Source of the DNA: an uncultured Lentisphaeraceae bacterium
Lineage (GTDB): Bacteria > Verrucomicrobiota > Kiritimatiellia > RFP12 > DVOR01
Reading direction: 5' to 3'
Assembly (NCBI GenBank): GCA_946056345.1
Contig: CAMGJH010000048.1
Span: 1-7,285 of the forward strand
Length of the DNA stretch: 7,285 nt
Of the stretch, positions 1 through 6,686 are shown piece after piece (position 1 is the first letter of the stretch; each line of letters opens with the position of its first letter). The notes beneath the pieces were generated by a model. That model had not been told where the DNA came from. It did no database searches and worked only from the letters and a program-made list of their open reading frames with translations. A program made the translations under genes and the position numbers.

Positions 1-444
1 GGCGTGGCGCGAGCAATTATCGGCACGCGGGCGCTGGAAGATACCGCCGAGCTGCCGCGTTGGGTGAAGGCCTATGGCGGCGAGCGCGTGGCGGTGGGAA
101 TTGACGCGCGCGGCGGCTTCGTCCAGACCAAGGGCTGGGTGGAGACCTCAACCGTCCGCGCGACGGATTTGGCCCGGCGCGTGGCCGACCTGGGCGTGGC
201 GCACATTATCTACACCGACACCGCCACCGATGGGATGCTCGGCGGCACCAACCTCCCGGCGATGCAGCAGATGGCCGAGGCCGTGCCCGGCGTGAAGATT
301 ACCGCCTCCGGCGGCATCTCCCTGCCCGAGCACGTGACGGCGCTCTGCGCCCTGAACTGCCCGAACCTCTGGGGCGCGATTGTCGGCAAGGCGCTCTACG
401 AAGGCACCACCACCCTCCCGGCGATGATTGCCGCCTGCCGCTAA
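1..444 (+). CDS. hisA: HisA, ProFAR isomerase, C-terminal part (5' end outside window)
   Basis: This is the C-terminal part of 1-(5-phosphoribosyl)-5-[(5-phosphoribosylamino)methylideneamino]imidazole-4-carboxamide isomerase, the cytoplasmic TIM-barrel enzyme of the fourth step of histidine synthesis. The reading frame is open from the first base. The visible 147 residues start at a GVARAIIGT segment matching the HisA GVxRVIIGT phosphate-binding strand, so translation really begins upstream of the window. GIDARGG holds the second catalytic Asp, equivalent to Asp127 of Thermotoga HisA. YTDTATDGM holds the catalytic Thr, equivalent to Thr164. ASGGIS and GAIVGKALYEG are the two C-terminal phosphate-binding strands. 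The first catalytic Asp lies in the missing N-terminus. The gene ends in TAA and is followed after 24 bases by an ABC-F gene, not the hisF often found next to it. HisF is the main alternative, but DARGG and TDTATDG favour HisA. Confidence 0.95.
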   Translation, partial: GVARAIIGTRALEDTAELPRWVKAYGGERVAVGIDARGGFVQTKGWVETSTVRATDLARRVADLGVAHIIYTDTATDGMLGGTNLPAMQQMAEAVPGVKITASGGISLPEHVTALCALNCPNLWGAIVGKALYEGTTTLPAMIAACR

Positions 445-468
445 AGCCTTTCCCCACCCCTCCGCACG

Positions 469-2256
469 ATGGCCCTCATCACCCTGCACAATGTCACGCT
501 CGGCTTCGGCAACGCGCCGGTGCTCGAGAACATCTCCCTCTCCATCGAGCCCGGAGCCCGCGCCTGCGTGACCGGCCGCAACGGCGAAGGCAAGTCGACC
601 CTTCTGAAGGTCCTCGCCGGCGTGCTTGAACCCGACAGCGGCGAGGTGCTCCGCCAAAACGGCCTGCGCGTGGCCTACCTGCCGCAGGATGTCCCGGCCG
701 ATCGCCCCGGTACCGTCCGCGAAAACCTCCTGCAAGCCATCACCGACCCCTCGCGCGAATATGTGGCCGATGCCCTCTGCACCCGCCTGGAGCTCCCGGC
801 CGAAACGCCCTTCAACGCCCTCTCGGGCGGACTGCGCCGCCGCGTCCTCCTCGGCTGCGCCCTGGCCAAGGAGCCGCACCTGCTACTCCTGGACGAGCCC
901 ACCAACCACCTCGACATTCCCTCCATCCGCTGGCTGGAGAAGTTCCTCGCCACCGCCCCCTTCGCCTGCCTCTTTATCACCCACGACCGCGCCTTCCTCC
1001 GCGCCGTCGCCCGCACCGTCTTCGACCTCGACCGCGGCATTCTCTCGGGCTGGGACTGCGACTATCCCACCTTCCTCCGCCGCAAGGCCGAGCTCCTCGC
1101 CGACGAAGCGGTCTACTGGGAGCGCAAGTCCAAGAAGCTCTCCGAGGAAGAGGCCTGGCTTCGCCGGGGCGTGAAGGCCCGCACCTGCCGCAACGAAGGG
1201 CGCGTGGCCGCCTTGATGAAGTTGCGCGAGGAGTTCGCCCAGCGCCGCAGCCAGGTGGGCAAAGCCTCCCTCTCCCTCTCGGCCGAAGGCGGACGCACGG
1301 GCGACCTGGTCTACCGCTGCGAGGGCGTCACCTTCGGCTACGACCCCGCGCGAGCCATCTTGCGCGACGTCTCCCTCCGCCTCCTGCGCGGCGAGCGCAT
1401 CGGCATCCTCGGCGCGAACGGGGCCGGCAAGACCACCCTCCTGCGCCTCCTGCTAGGCCAGCTCACCCCCCAAGCCGGCGAGCAGCGCATCGGCGCGAAC
1501 GTCCAAGCCGCCTTCTTCGACCAACTGCGCGGCGCGCTCGACCCGGAGGCCACCGTCGCCGAGAACGTGGCCGAGGGCAAGGAGTTCGTCACCATCGGCG
1601 GGGTTCGCAAGCATCTCTATGGCTACTTGGGCGACTTCCTCTTCACGCCGGAGCGGGCGCGGACGCCGGTCAAGGCGCTTTCGGGCGGCGAGCGGGCGCG
1701 CGTCCTTCTGGCGCGGCTCTTCCTCAATCCCGGTAACGTGCTCGTGATGGACGAGCCGACCAACGATCTCGACATCGAAACCCTCGAGCTCCTGGAAGAG
1801 CAGCTGGCCAACTACGCCGGCACCCTCCTGCTCGTCTCGCACGACCGCGACTTCATCGACCGCGTGGTCACCTCCGTCCTCGTTGTGGAGGATGGCCGCG
1901 TGACGGCCTATCCCGGCGGCTACTCCGATTACGAAACCGCGCGCGAACGCCAGGCTACACAGACCACCCAAACCACGCCGGCCCCCGATAAGACCGAGGT
2001 GCCCGAGCCGGCCGCGCAGTCCCGCCGCACCAACCGCCCCGAACGCCTCTCCTACAAGGAACAGCGGCTCCTGCAATCCCTCCCCGAGCGCATTGAGGCG
2101 CTGGAGGGCGAGGTCGCCGAACTCAACGCCGCGCTCCTGCAGCCCGGCGCTGACTACGCGGCGCTCTCGGAGACCCTGGCCAAACGCCAAGCCGAGCTCG
2201 ACGAAGCCTTCGAGCAATACTGCGAACTGGAAGAAAAGGCCCAGCGCCTGGGCTAA
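469..2256 (+). CDS. uup: Uup-type ABC-F ATPase (duplicated ATP-binding cassettes, C-terminal coiled coil)
   Basis: This 595-residue cytoplasmic protein has two ATP-binding cassettes and no membrane segment, so it is an ABC-F factor rather than a transporter. Cassette 1 has Walker A GRNGEGKS (36-43), LSGG signature (118-121), Walker B LLLLDEPTNHLD (138-149) and switch His172. Cassette 2 has Walker A GANGAGKTT (315-323), LSGGE (404-408), MDEPTND (427-433) and His458. Both catalytic glutamates (143, 429) are present. The linker carries FDLDRG, EEAWLRRGVKAR and RNEGRV, which mark the Uup branch. A charged helical tail from about 525 to the end matches the Uup C-terminal coiled coil. In E. coli, Uup affects transposon excision and ribosome function. 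Cassette 1 looks about 45 residues shorter than E. coli Uup between Q-loop and signature. The ATG has no Shine-Dalgarno; the frame is shared with hisA and no alternative ATG, GTG or TTG lies between the genes, so reinitiation after hisA is likely. Confidence 0.93.
   Translation: MALITLHNVTLGFGNAPVLENISLSIEPGARACVTGRNGEGKSTLLKVLAGVLEPDSGEVLRQNGLRVAYLPQDVPADRPGTVRENLLQAITDPSREYVADALCTRLELPAETPFNALSGGLRRRVLLGCALAKEPHLLLLDEPTNHLDIPSIRWLEKFLATAPFACLFITHDRAFLRAVARTVFDLDRGILSGWDCDYPTFLRRKAELLADEAVYWERKSKKLSEEEAWLRRGVKARTCRNEGRVAALMKLREEFAQRRSQVGKASLSLSAEGGRTGDLVYRCEGVTFGYDPARAILRDVSLRLLRGERIGILGANGAGKTTLLRLLLGQLTPQAGEQRIGANVQAAFFDQLRGALDPEATVAENVAEGKEFVTIGGVRKHLYGYLGDFLFTPERARTPVKALSGGERARVLLARLFLNPGNVLVMDEPTNDLDIETLELLEEQLANYAGTLLLVSHDRDFIDRVVTSVLVVEDGRVTAYPGGYSDYETARERQATQTTQTTPAPDKTEVPEPAAQSRRTNRPERLSYKEQRLLQSLPERIEALEGEVAELNAALLQPGADYAALSETLAKRQAELDEAFEQYCELEEKAQRLG
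2231..2253 (-). terminator. Probable intrinsic terminator of the leftward operon, inside the end of uup
   Basis: Read on the minus strand, a perfect 6-bp stem GCCCAG/CTGGGC with a GCG loop (2253 to 2239) is followed by CCTTTTCTTCC, a T-rich tract. The stem begins at the last base of the PHP gene's TAG stop codon. This is the layout of a Rho-independent terminator, although the stem is short and the T-tract is broken by a C. The same bases encode the last codons of uup on the plus strand, so chance coding sequence is the alternative. The plus strand has no T-tract after this hairpin. Confidence 0.55.
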
Positions 2257-3092
2257 CGACTCGCGCAGCGGTCAAGCAGCGCGAGCAGGGCGGCTTCGGT
2301 CTCGGGCGGGACCGGGAGGCGGCCCAGGAAGATGTCGGGCTTAGGCGCACCGTGGAAGTCGCTCCCCACCGAAGGCACCAGGTTGTGGCGGCGCGCGAGG
2401 CGCAGGAGGTTCAGCGTGGTCTCTTGGTCGTAGGTGGAGTAGTAGCACTCCATCCCGTCAAGCCCCAAGGCCTTCAGCTCGGCCACACGCGCATCGAGCT
2501 CGGCCCAGTCGGTCGTCAGGCTCAGCGGGTGGGCCATCATCACCACGCCCCCGGCGGCGTGAATCATCTCCAAGCACTCAGCCGGCGCGTAGCGGAAGCG
2601 ATCGCGATAGAAGGGCGCGCCCTTGGCAAGAAAGCGCGCGAAGGCATCCTTGACATCGCTGGCGTAGCCCTTGGCAATGATTGCCTGAGCAAAGTGCACG
2701 CGGCTGACCAGTTCATCGCCGGCGAAGGCGCGGACCTCAGCCTCGGTGAGGGCGATGCCGCCCTGGTTGAGTGCCTCGAGGATAAGCGCATTGCGCTCGG
2801 AGCGGCCGCCGAGCAGACGCCCAAAGCGCGCGACCAGGGCCGGGTCCTGATAGTCGAAGGCGAGGCCCACCAGGTGAAGCTGCCCGCTGGGCACCTCGGC
2901 CGAGAGCTCGATGCCCGGGATGGCGCGCAGGCCGAGCGGCTTGGCCGCGGCTAAAAACTCGGGCAGACCCTTAGCGCAATCGTGGTCGGTGAGGGCGAGG
3001 GTGGTCAACCCCGCGCGGATGGCGGCCTCGGCCAGCTCCGTGGGCGAGAGCGAGCCGTCGCTAGCCGTGGAGTGAGCGTGAAGGTCAATCAT
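2253..3092 (-). CDS. PHP-domain phosphoesterase, RNase AM / 3',5'-nucleotide bisphosphatase type
   Basis: This 279-residue soluble protein is a stand-alone PHP-domain metallophosphoesterase. The predicted metal ligands are all visible: HAHSTASDG gives His5, His7 and Asp12; LTDHD gives His37; GIELS gives Glu62; His73 lies in LHLVG; His188 is in MMAHP; and GSDFHG gives Asp245 and His247. The length and the order of these motifs, with an inserted helical segment around 85-165, match the YciV/RnaAM group. Characterised members dephosphorylate 3',5'-nucleoside bisphosphates (the Chromobacterium enzyme) or trim RNA 5' ends (E. coli RNase AM). Substrate cannot be fixed from sequence. The ATG overlaps the aroA stop as ATGA and has no clear Shine-Dalgarno, which suggests translational coupling. 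It is the last gene of the leftward operon, and its TAG overlaps the uup TAA by two bases on the opposite strand. Histidinol phosphatase of the PHP type is less likely by motif spacing. Confidence 0.88.
   Translation of the reverse strand: MIDLHAHSTASDGSLSPTELAEAAIRAGLTTLALTDHDCAKGLPEFLAAAKPLGLRAIPGIELSAEVPSGQLHLVGLAFDYQDPALVARFGRLLGGRSERNALILEALNQGGIALTEAEVRAFAGDELVSRVHFAQAIIAKGYASDVKDAFARFLAKGAPFYRDRFRYAPAECLEMIHAAGGVVMMAHPLSLTTDWAELDARVAELKALGLDGMECYYSTYDQETTLNLLRLARRHNLVPSVGSDFHGAPKPDIFLGRLPVPPETEAALLALLDRCASR
2260..2285. other. Inverted repeat just after the uup stop codon
   Basis: A perfect 7-bp inverted repeat CTCGCGC/GCGCGAG encloses a 12-base loop, starting three bases after the uup TAA. 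It could fold at the 3' end of the hisA-uup transcript and protect or terminate it. No T-tract follows on the plus strand, and the bases also encode the last residues of the PHP protein, so coincidence in G+C-rich coding DNA is quite possible. Confidence 0.25.
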
Positions 3093-4435
3093 AGGCCGCA
3101 GAGGGCGAAGAAGTCAGGGAAGGACTCGCGGACGCAGTCGAAGTCGTCGATCTCGACGGCGGTGTCGGTCTGGGTGGCGAGGAGGGCGAAGCACATCGCC
3201 ACGCGGTGGTCGCCGGCGGTGTGGATGGCGATGGGGCCGGCCGGCGGCTGAAGCGGGGCCGAGCGACCCACCAGGCGGCAGCCGTCCGGAAACTCCTCAA
3301 CCTCGAGGCCGAAGGCGCGCAGGCCGTCGACCATCAGGCGAATGCGGTCAGACTCCTTGGTGCGCAGCTCGGCGGCATCGCGAATGGAGGTGATGGCGGG
3401 GGTGAGGGCGGCGGCGATAAGTAGGGCCGGCAGCTCGTCAATCATCCGCACGATGCACTCGCCGGCGAAGGTAATCGGCTCGGCGCAGGGGGCAATCGGG
3501 CGGTGGCGGATATGCAAGTCGGCCACCGGCTCGCCGGCCAAGAGCCCCTCGCGCTCGAAGGTGAGGTCGGCCCCAAAGCGCTGCAACGCCTCAAGGATGG
3601 CGGTGCGCGTGGGGTTGATGCAGACGCGGCGGATACGGAAGTCGCTGCCGGGCAAGAGATAGGCGCGCACCAGCAGGAAGGCGGCCGAAGAGATGTCGCC
3701 CGGGAGGTCGAGGTTCAGCGGCTGGAGGGTGCCGGCAAAGGGGAGCATCACCGCGCCATAGGCTGGGCGCTCCACATTGCGGACCTGCACGCCCATCGCC
3801 TCGAGCATCCGCTCGGTGTGGTCGCGCGAGGGGCCGGGCTCGAGCAGCGCGGTGGGCGCGTCGGCGTAGAGCCCGGCGAGGAGGAGGCTGCTCTTAACCT
3901 GCGCCGAGGCCACCGGGAGCGTATAGGAGATACCCGTGAGCTTGGCCGGGCGGATGGTGAGCGGCGCGCAGCCGTTGGTGGCGGTGATGTCCGCGCCCAT
4001 CATGCGCAGCGGCTCGACAATGCGCCCCATCGGCCGCTTGCAGAGCCCGGCCGTGCCGGTGAGGGTGCAGGTGACGCCCGCGCCGGCGAGCACGCCGGCC
4101 AGAAGGCGCAGGGTGGTGGCCGAGTTCCCGCAGTCGAGCGGACCTTCGGGGTCCTTAAAGCCGCGCAGCCCCACGCCCTTGACGCGCAGGATGTGCGTGG
4201 TCTCGTCCAGCGAGCACTCCACGCCGAGGGCGCGCAGGCAGCGCATCATCGCGAAAATGACGCCGCTGGCCGGGAAGTTGCGGATCTCGCTCTCCCCCTC
4301 GGCCAGGGCGGCAAAGAGGAGCGCGCGGTGGGAAAGGGACTTATCGCCCAAGGGCGCATACTCGCCCACAAAGGGCGCGGCCGGGCGGAAGTGGCGGAGT
4401 TGGCGGTTGTAGGAGGGGAGCCGGGCGGTATCCAT
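3089..4435 (-). CDS. aroA: EPSP synthase (3-phosphoshikimate 1-carboxyvinyltransferase), class II type
   Basis: This 448-residue cytoplasmic enzyme joins phosphoenolpyruvate to shikimate-3-phosphate in the sixth shikimate-pathway step. The sequence shows GDKSLSHRAL (catalytic Lys32), DCGNSATTLRL (101-111), CKRPMGR, SAQVKSS, SRDHTE, NPTRTA, PGDISSAAF, MIDELPALL with the catalytic Asp, KESDR with the catalytic Glu, and GDHRVAM. Both halves of the double inside-out barrel are complete. The GDKS, SAQVK, RDHTE and NPTR motifs are those used to define class II EPSP synthases. Ala106 stands where the glyphosate-sensitive E. coli enzyme has Gly96, and Leu111 where E. coli has Pro101. The open frame extends 82 codons upstream, but that part lies in another frame of rnhC and resembles no EPSP synthase. 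I chose the ATG at 4435 because homology begins just after it and AGAAAGG precedes it. The gene starts 13 bases after rnhC ends and overlaps the PHP gene by four. Confidence 0.95.
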   Translation of the reverse strand: MDTARLPSYNRQLRHFRPAAPFVGEYAPLGDKSLSHRALLFAALAEGESEIRNFPASGVIFAMMRCLRALGVECSLDETTHILRVKGVGLRGFKDPEGPLDCGNSATTLRLLAGVLAGAGVTCTLTGTAGLCKRPMGRIVEPLRMMGADITATNGCAPLTIRPAKLTGISYTLPVASAQVKSSLLLAGLYADAPTALLEPGPSRDHTERMLEAMGVQVRNVERPAYGAVMLPFAGTLQPLNLDLPGDISSAAFLLVRAYLLPGSDFRIRRVCINPTRTAILEALQRFGADLTFEREGLLAGEPVADLHIRHRPIAPCAEPITFAGECIVRMIDELPALLIAAALTPAITSIRDAAELRTKESDRIRLMVDGLRAFGLEVEEFPDGCRLVGRSAPLQPPAGPIAIHTAGDHRVAMCFALLATQTDTAVEIDDFDCVRESFPDFFALCGL

Positions 4436-4450
4436 CGGCAGAACCTTTCT
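4436..4450 (-). promoter_or_regulatory. Ribosome binding site fixing the aroA start
   Basis: On the minus strand AGAAAGG (4450-4444) ends eight bases before the aroA ATG and overlaps the last bases of rnhC. It supports the start at 4435 against the much longer open frame that continues upstream through rnhC. Confidence 0.6.
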
Positions 4451-5483
4451 ATGCTTCGTCGTCGTCAAAGGGGAGCCCCAGGGCCTGCTTGACCGTCTTG
4501 AAGTGGCACTTGGCCACCTGCGGCAGGAAGTCCGGCCCGTGCTTGGCAATGAGCGCGGAGAGGGTCTTGGGCACCTGCGGCCCGGCACCCTTGGGTAGCG
4601 GCATCCCGGCGGCATCCTCCAACTTCTTGAGCTCGCGCACAAAGAGGTCGCGCGCCAACACCGAGGCCGTGGCCACGGCAATATCGCGCTCGGCCTTGTG
4701 CATCTGCTCGATGGTCAACTGCTTGCCCCGGGCCATCAACGCGCGGTTAATGACGCTCTCGGTCCGCGCAAACTGGTCGATGACCGCGCGCGTGCAGTCC
4801 GGCCGCTGCTCGGCCAGGGTCTCAATGGCGCGGGCGTGGCACCAGGCGAGGAGACGGTTGAGGTTGGCAATCTTGCCGTAAAGGGTGTTGTAGGTGGGGG
4901 GGCGCAGGAGGACCACCGCGCAGTTCTGCCGGCCGATGACCTTGCGCGCCTCGGTGGCGAGCTTGGTGATGCTCGTGGCCGAGAGGGTCTTGCTGTCGCG
5001 GATGCCCAGGTCGGCCAAGCGCTTGCCAGTCTCCTCGTCGATAAAGGCGGCCACCGTGACCAGGGGCCCAAAGATGTCGCCCTTGCCGCTCTCGTCGGAG
5101 CCCATATGCGGGGCGAACATCTTGGGGTCGAGTTCGGCCTCGTAGCCCACGGTCGCGGCCTTGAGCACCAGCGGCTCGAGGGTGAAGAGAACGAAGTCCT
5201 CCGCCTCGCGCCCCTGCACCACCAGTTTGCCAGAGGTGTAGAGGTTAATGGTCAGCCCCCGGCTTTTGAGCGCAAGCGTGGTATACGGCACCTGGACGCG
5301 CTCGAGGGCGCTCATCCCGGCGGTGACGGCCTCCAAGTCGGCCGCCTGCTCGGCGGTCAACTGAAAGGTAAAGAGGTTCTTCTTAGGCGCTTCGCGCTGC
5401 GAGCCGACAGCTGACAGCCGATAGCTGACAGCGCTGGCGCTCGAGGTGTTTGGCCCGTCTGAGCCGTGGGAAGATACAGCCAT
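4449..5483 (-). CDS. rnhC: Ribonuclease HIII
   Basis: This 344-residue protein is RNase HIII, which cleaves the RNA strand of RNA:DNA hybrids such as R-loops and primer remnants. An N-terminal TBP-like substrate-binding domain (DUF3378 type) spans about 36-112. The catalytic domain opens with GSDESGKGD (Asp130, Glu131, with the Gly-Lys that separates HIII from HII), then DSKTL (Asp163), AVIDQF (Asp236) and HKAERDIAVATASVLAR, whose Glu is the likely fourth metal ligand. I chose the ATG at 5483 because GGAGGG lies four bases upstream; an ATG at 5495 would add MEGP and has no such site. The first 34 or so residues are Ser/Ala-rich and look unrelated to the family; part of this stretch (AVSYRLSAVGSQ) is encoded by a heptamer repeat array at 5404-5431. 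pyrB lies 68 bases upstream and aroA 13 bases downstream in one operon. Confidence 0.93.
   Translation of the reverse strand: MAVSSHGSDGPNTSSASAVSYRLSAVGSQREAPKKNLFTFQLTAEQAADLEAVTAGMSALERVQVPYTTLALKSRGLTINLYTSGKLVVQGREAEDFVLFTLEPLVLKAATVGYEAELDPKMFAPHMGSDESGKGDIFGPLVTVAAFIDEETGKRLADLGIRDSKTLSATSITKLATEARKVIGRQNCAVVLLRPPTYNTLYGKIANLNRLLAWCHARAIETLAEQRPDCTRAVIDQFARTESVINRALMARGKQLTIEQMHKAERDIAVATASVLARDLFVRELKKLEDAAGMPLPKGAGPQVPKTLSALIAKHGPDFLPQVAKCHFKTVKQALGLPFDDDEA
5404..5431. repeat. Heptamer array A, inside rnhC
   Basis: Four adjacent 7-base units read on the plus strand: CCGACAG, CTGACAG, CCGATAG, CTGACAG (consensus CYGAYAG). The array lies in the coding sequence for the variable N-terminal tail of RNase HIII. 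Because seven is not a multiple of three, the units rotate through the reading frame. It is the reverse complement in type of the array at 5514-5548. Confidence 0.8.
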
Positions 5484-5487
5484 AGGT

Positions 5488-5493
5488 CCCTCC
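5488..5493 (-). promoter_or_regulatory. Ribosome binding site deciding the rnhC start
   Basis: The minus strand carries GGAGGG four bases before the ATG at 5483. It overlaps the alternative upstream ATG at 5495, which makes that upstream start unlikely. Confidence 0.75.
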
Positions 5494-5513
5494 ATCTATC
5501 CGTCGCTTTGCGT

Positions 5514-5548
5514 GCTGTCCGCTGTCTGCTGTCCGCTGTCCGCTCTCT
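5514..5548. repeat. Heptamer array B, between pyrB and rnhC
   Basis: Plus-strand units are GCTGTCC, GCTGTCT, GCTGTCC, GCTGTCC and a degenerate GCTCTCT. The array fills most of the 56 bases between the pyrB stop and the upstream rnhC ATG. Its orientation is opposite to array A, so transcripts of the two arrays can pair, at about 23 of 28 positions by hand alignment. Confidence 0.85.
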
Positions 5549-5551
5549 CGC

Positions 5552-6640
5552 TTACGCCGGCGGATTCGCCGCGTAGTAAGCGTGAATGGCCTCTTCGCAG
5601 CCGAAGGTGGCGGCGATGAGGGCGGCGCGGATCCACATACCGTTGCGCATCTGGCGCCAGTACTTGGCGCGCGGGTCGTTGTCGAGCAGCGGGGAGATCT
5701 CGTCGCGCCGCGGCAGGGGGTGGAGGATGGCGGCGCCGGGCTTCATCAGGGCCGCCTCGATGGGGGTGAGCTTGAAGGCCGAGGTGTCGATCTTGGCCGA
5801 CTCGCCGCTGGCGCTGTCCCACTCATCCTGAATGCGCGTCATATAGACCGCGTCGGCCTCAGGAAGGAACTTGTGCATGTCGTTGGAGACCTCGTAGCGC
5901 ACGCCGCGCTTCTCGAGCATCTGGAGGATGTCCTCCTTAATCTGCAGCTCGGGCGGGGCCACGAAGATCTGGCGCACATTCTCAAAGCGCGTGAGCAGGT
6001 AGGAGAGCGAGCGCACGGTCCGCCCGCGCAGCAGGTCGCCCACAAAGAGCACGGTCTTGCCGTCGATGCCGCCCTGAGTCTCGAAGGAGCGGAAGAGGGT
6101 GTAGACGTCGAGCAACGCCTGGGTGGGGTGCTGGTCCTTGCCCGAGCCGGCGTTGATGATCGGCACATTGCGCTCGGAGTTGCCCAGCACCCAAGCCATC
6201 CGCTCGGCCAACCCGCGCGAGGGCGAGCGCATAATCACCAGGTCGAAGTAGGAGGAGAAGGTCCGCACCGAATCCTCCTTGCTCTCGCCCTTCAATTCCG
6301 AAGAGGTGGCCGCGTCGCGCACAGAGCCCGTGCGCATTCCCAGGATTTCGCAGGCCGAGAGGTGCGAGAGGAAGGTGCGCGAGCTCGGCTGGGAGAAGTA
6401 GAGCATCGCCCGGCGGTGCGAGAGGAGCGAACTCAGGAAGAGCGCCCCCTCCCGCCGCTTGCTCAGGCGCCGAATCTCCGTGGCCAGGTTGCAGAGCCGC
6501 TCGAGCAGCGCGCGGTTGAACTGTTGAGCAAAGAGCGTGTGAAAGGGCATCCCATCATCCTGCATCAAGTAGGGTGCCTTCTCGCGCAACGGGAGCGCCT
6601 CGAACTCCTCCCACGAAAGCGTCGTCATGTCCTTCAGCAT
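5552..6640 (-). CDS. pyrB: Aspartate carbamoyltransferase, long form
   Basis: This 362-residue cytoplasmic enzyme condenses carbamoyl phosphate with aspartate, the committed step of pyrimidine synthesis. Active-site motifs are QPSSRTF (84-90, the carbamoyl phosphate loop, usually PSTRTR), SSELKGES (the 80s-loop Lys), IMRSP, NAGSGKDQHPTQALLD, GDLLRGRTVRSL, YMTRIQDEW and HPLPRRDEI. The HPTQ, MTRIQ and HPLPRxDEI set separates it from ornithine carbamoyltransferase. It is about 50 residues longer than the E. coli catalytic chain, mostly from an N-terminal extension of about 30 residues and a longer first helical region, as I recall for PVC-group enzymes. I chose the ATG at 6640 because AAAGGAAGG lies just before it; an ATG at 6715 would add 25 residues that fall on the promoter region. 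No pyrI regulatory subunit or other pyrimidine gene is in the window. It is the first gene of the leftward operon. Confidence 0.93.
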   Translation of the reverse strand: MLKDMTTLSWEEFEALPLREKAPYLMQDDGMPFHTLFAQQFNRALLERLCNLATEIRRLSKRREGALFLSSLLSHRRAMLYFSQPSSRTFLSHLSACEILGMRTGSVRDAATSSELKGESKEDSVRTFSSYFDLVIMRSPSRGLAERMAWVLGNSERNVPIINAGSGKDQHPTQALLDVYTLFRSFETQGGIDGKTVLFVGDLLRGRTVRSLSYLLTRFENVRQIFVAPPELQIKEDILQMLEKRGVRYEVSNDMHKFLPEADAVYMTRIQDEWDSASGESAKIDTSAFKLTPIEAALMKPGAAILHPLPRRDEISPLLDNDPRAKYWRQMRNGMWIRAALIAATFGCEEAIHAYYAANPPA

Positions 6641-6644
6641 AATG

Positions 6645-6653
6645 CCTTCCTTT
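6645..6653 (-). promoter_or_regulatory. Ribosome binding site deciding the pyrB start
   Basis: The minus strand reads AAAGGAAGG ending four bases before the ATG at 6640; its AAAGGA core is seven bases away. This purine-rich site supports the internal ATG over the upstream in-frame ATG at 6715. Confidence 0.7.
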
Positions 6654-6686
6654 CGGACCGACAGTCTACCACATTTTCCCTGCCCA

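Noticed and set aside
3503..4492. Open frame of 329 codons opposite aroA on the plus strand
   Set aside because: It is antisense to a complete EPSP synthase, is low in recognisable motifs and has a shadow-type composition.
4436..4681. 82-codon upstream extension of aroA
   Set aside because: It lies in another frame of rnhC, is Arg/Pro/Ser-rich without EPSP synthase similarity, and a ribosome binding site marks the ATG at 4435.
5404..5548. CRISPR array
   Set aside because: Units are 7 bases, directly adjacent and without unique spacers, and the two arrays run in opposite directions.
5496..5822. 108-codon minus-strand frame ending in repeated Ala-Asp-Ser-Gln residues
   Set aside because: It overlaps the end of pyrB in another frame; the repeated residues come from translating heptamer array B.
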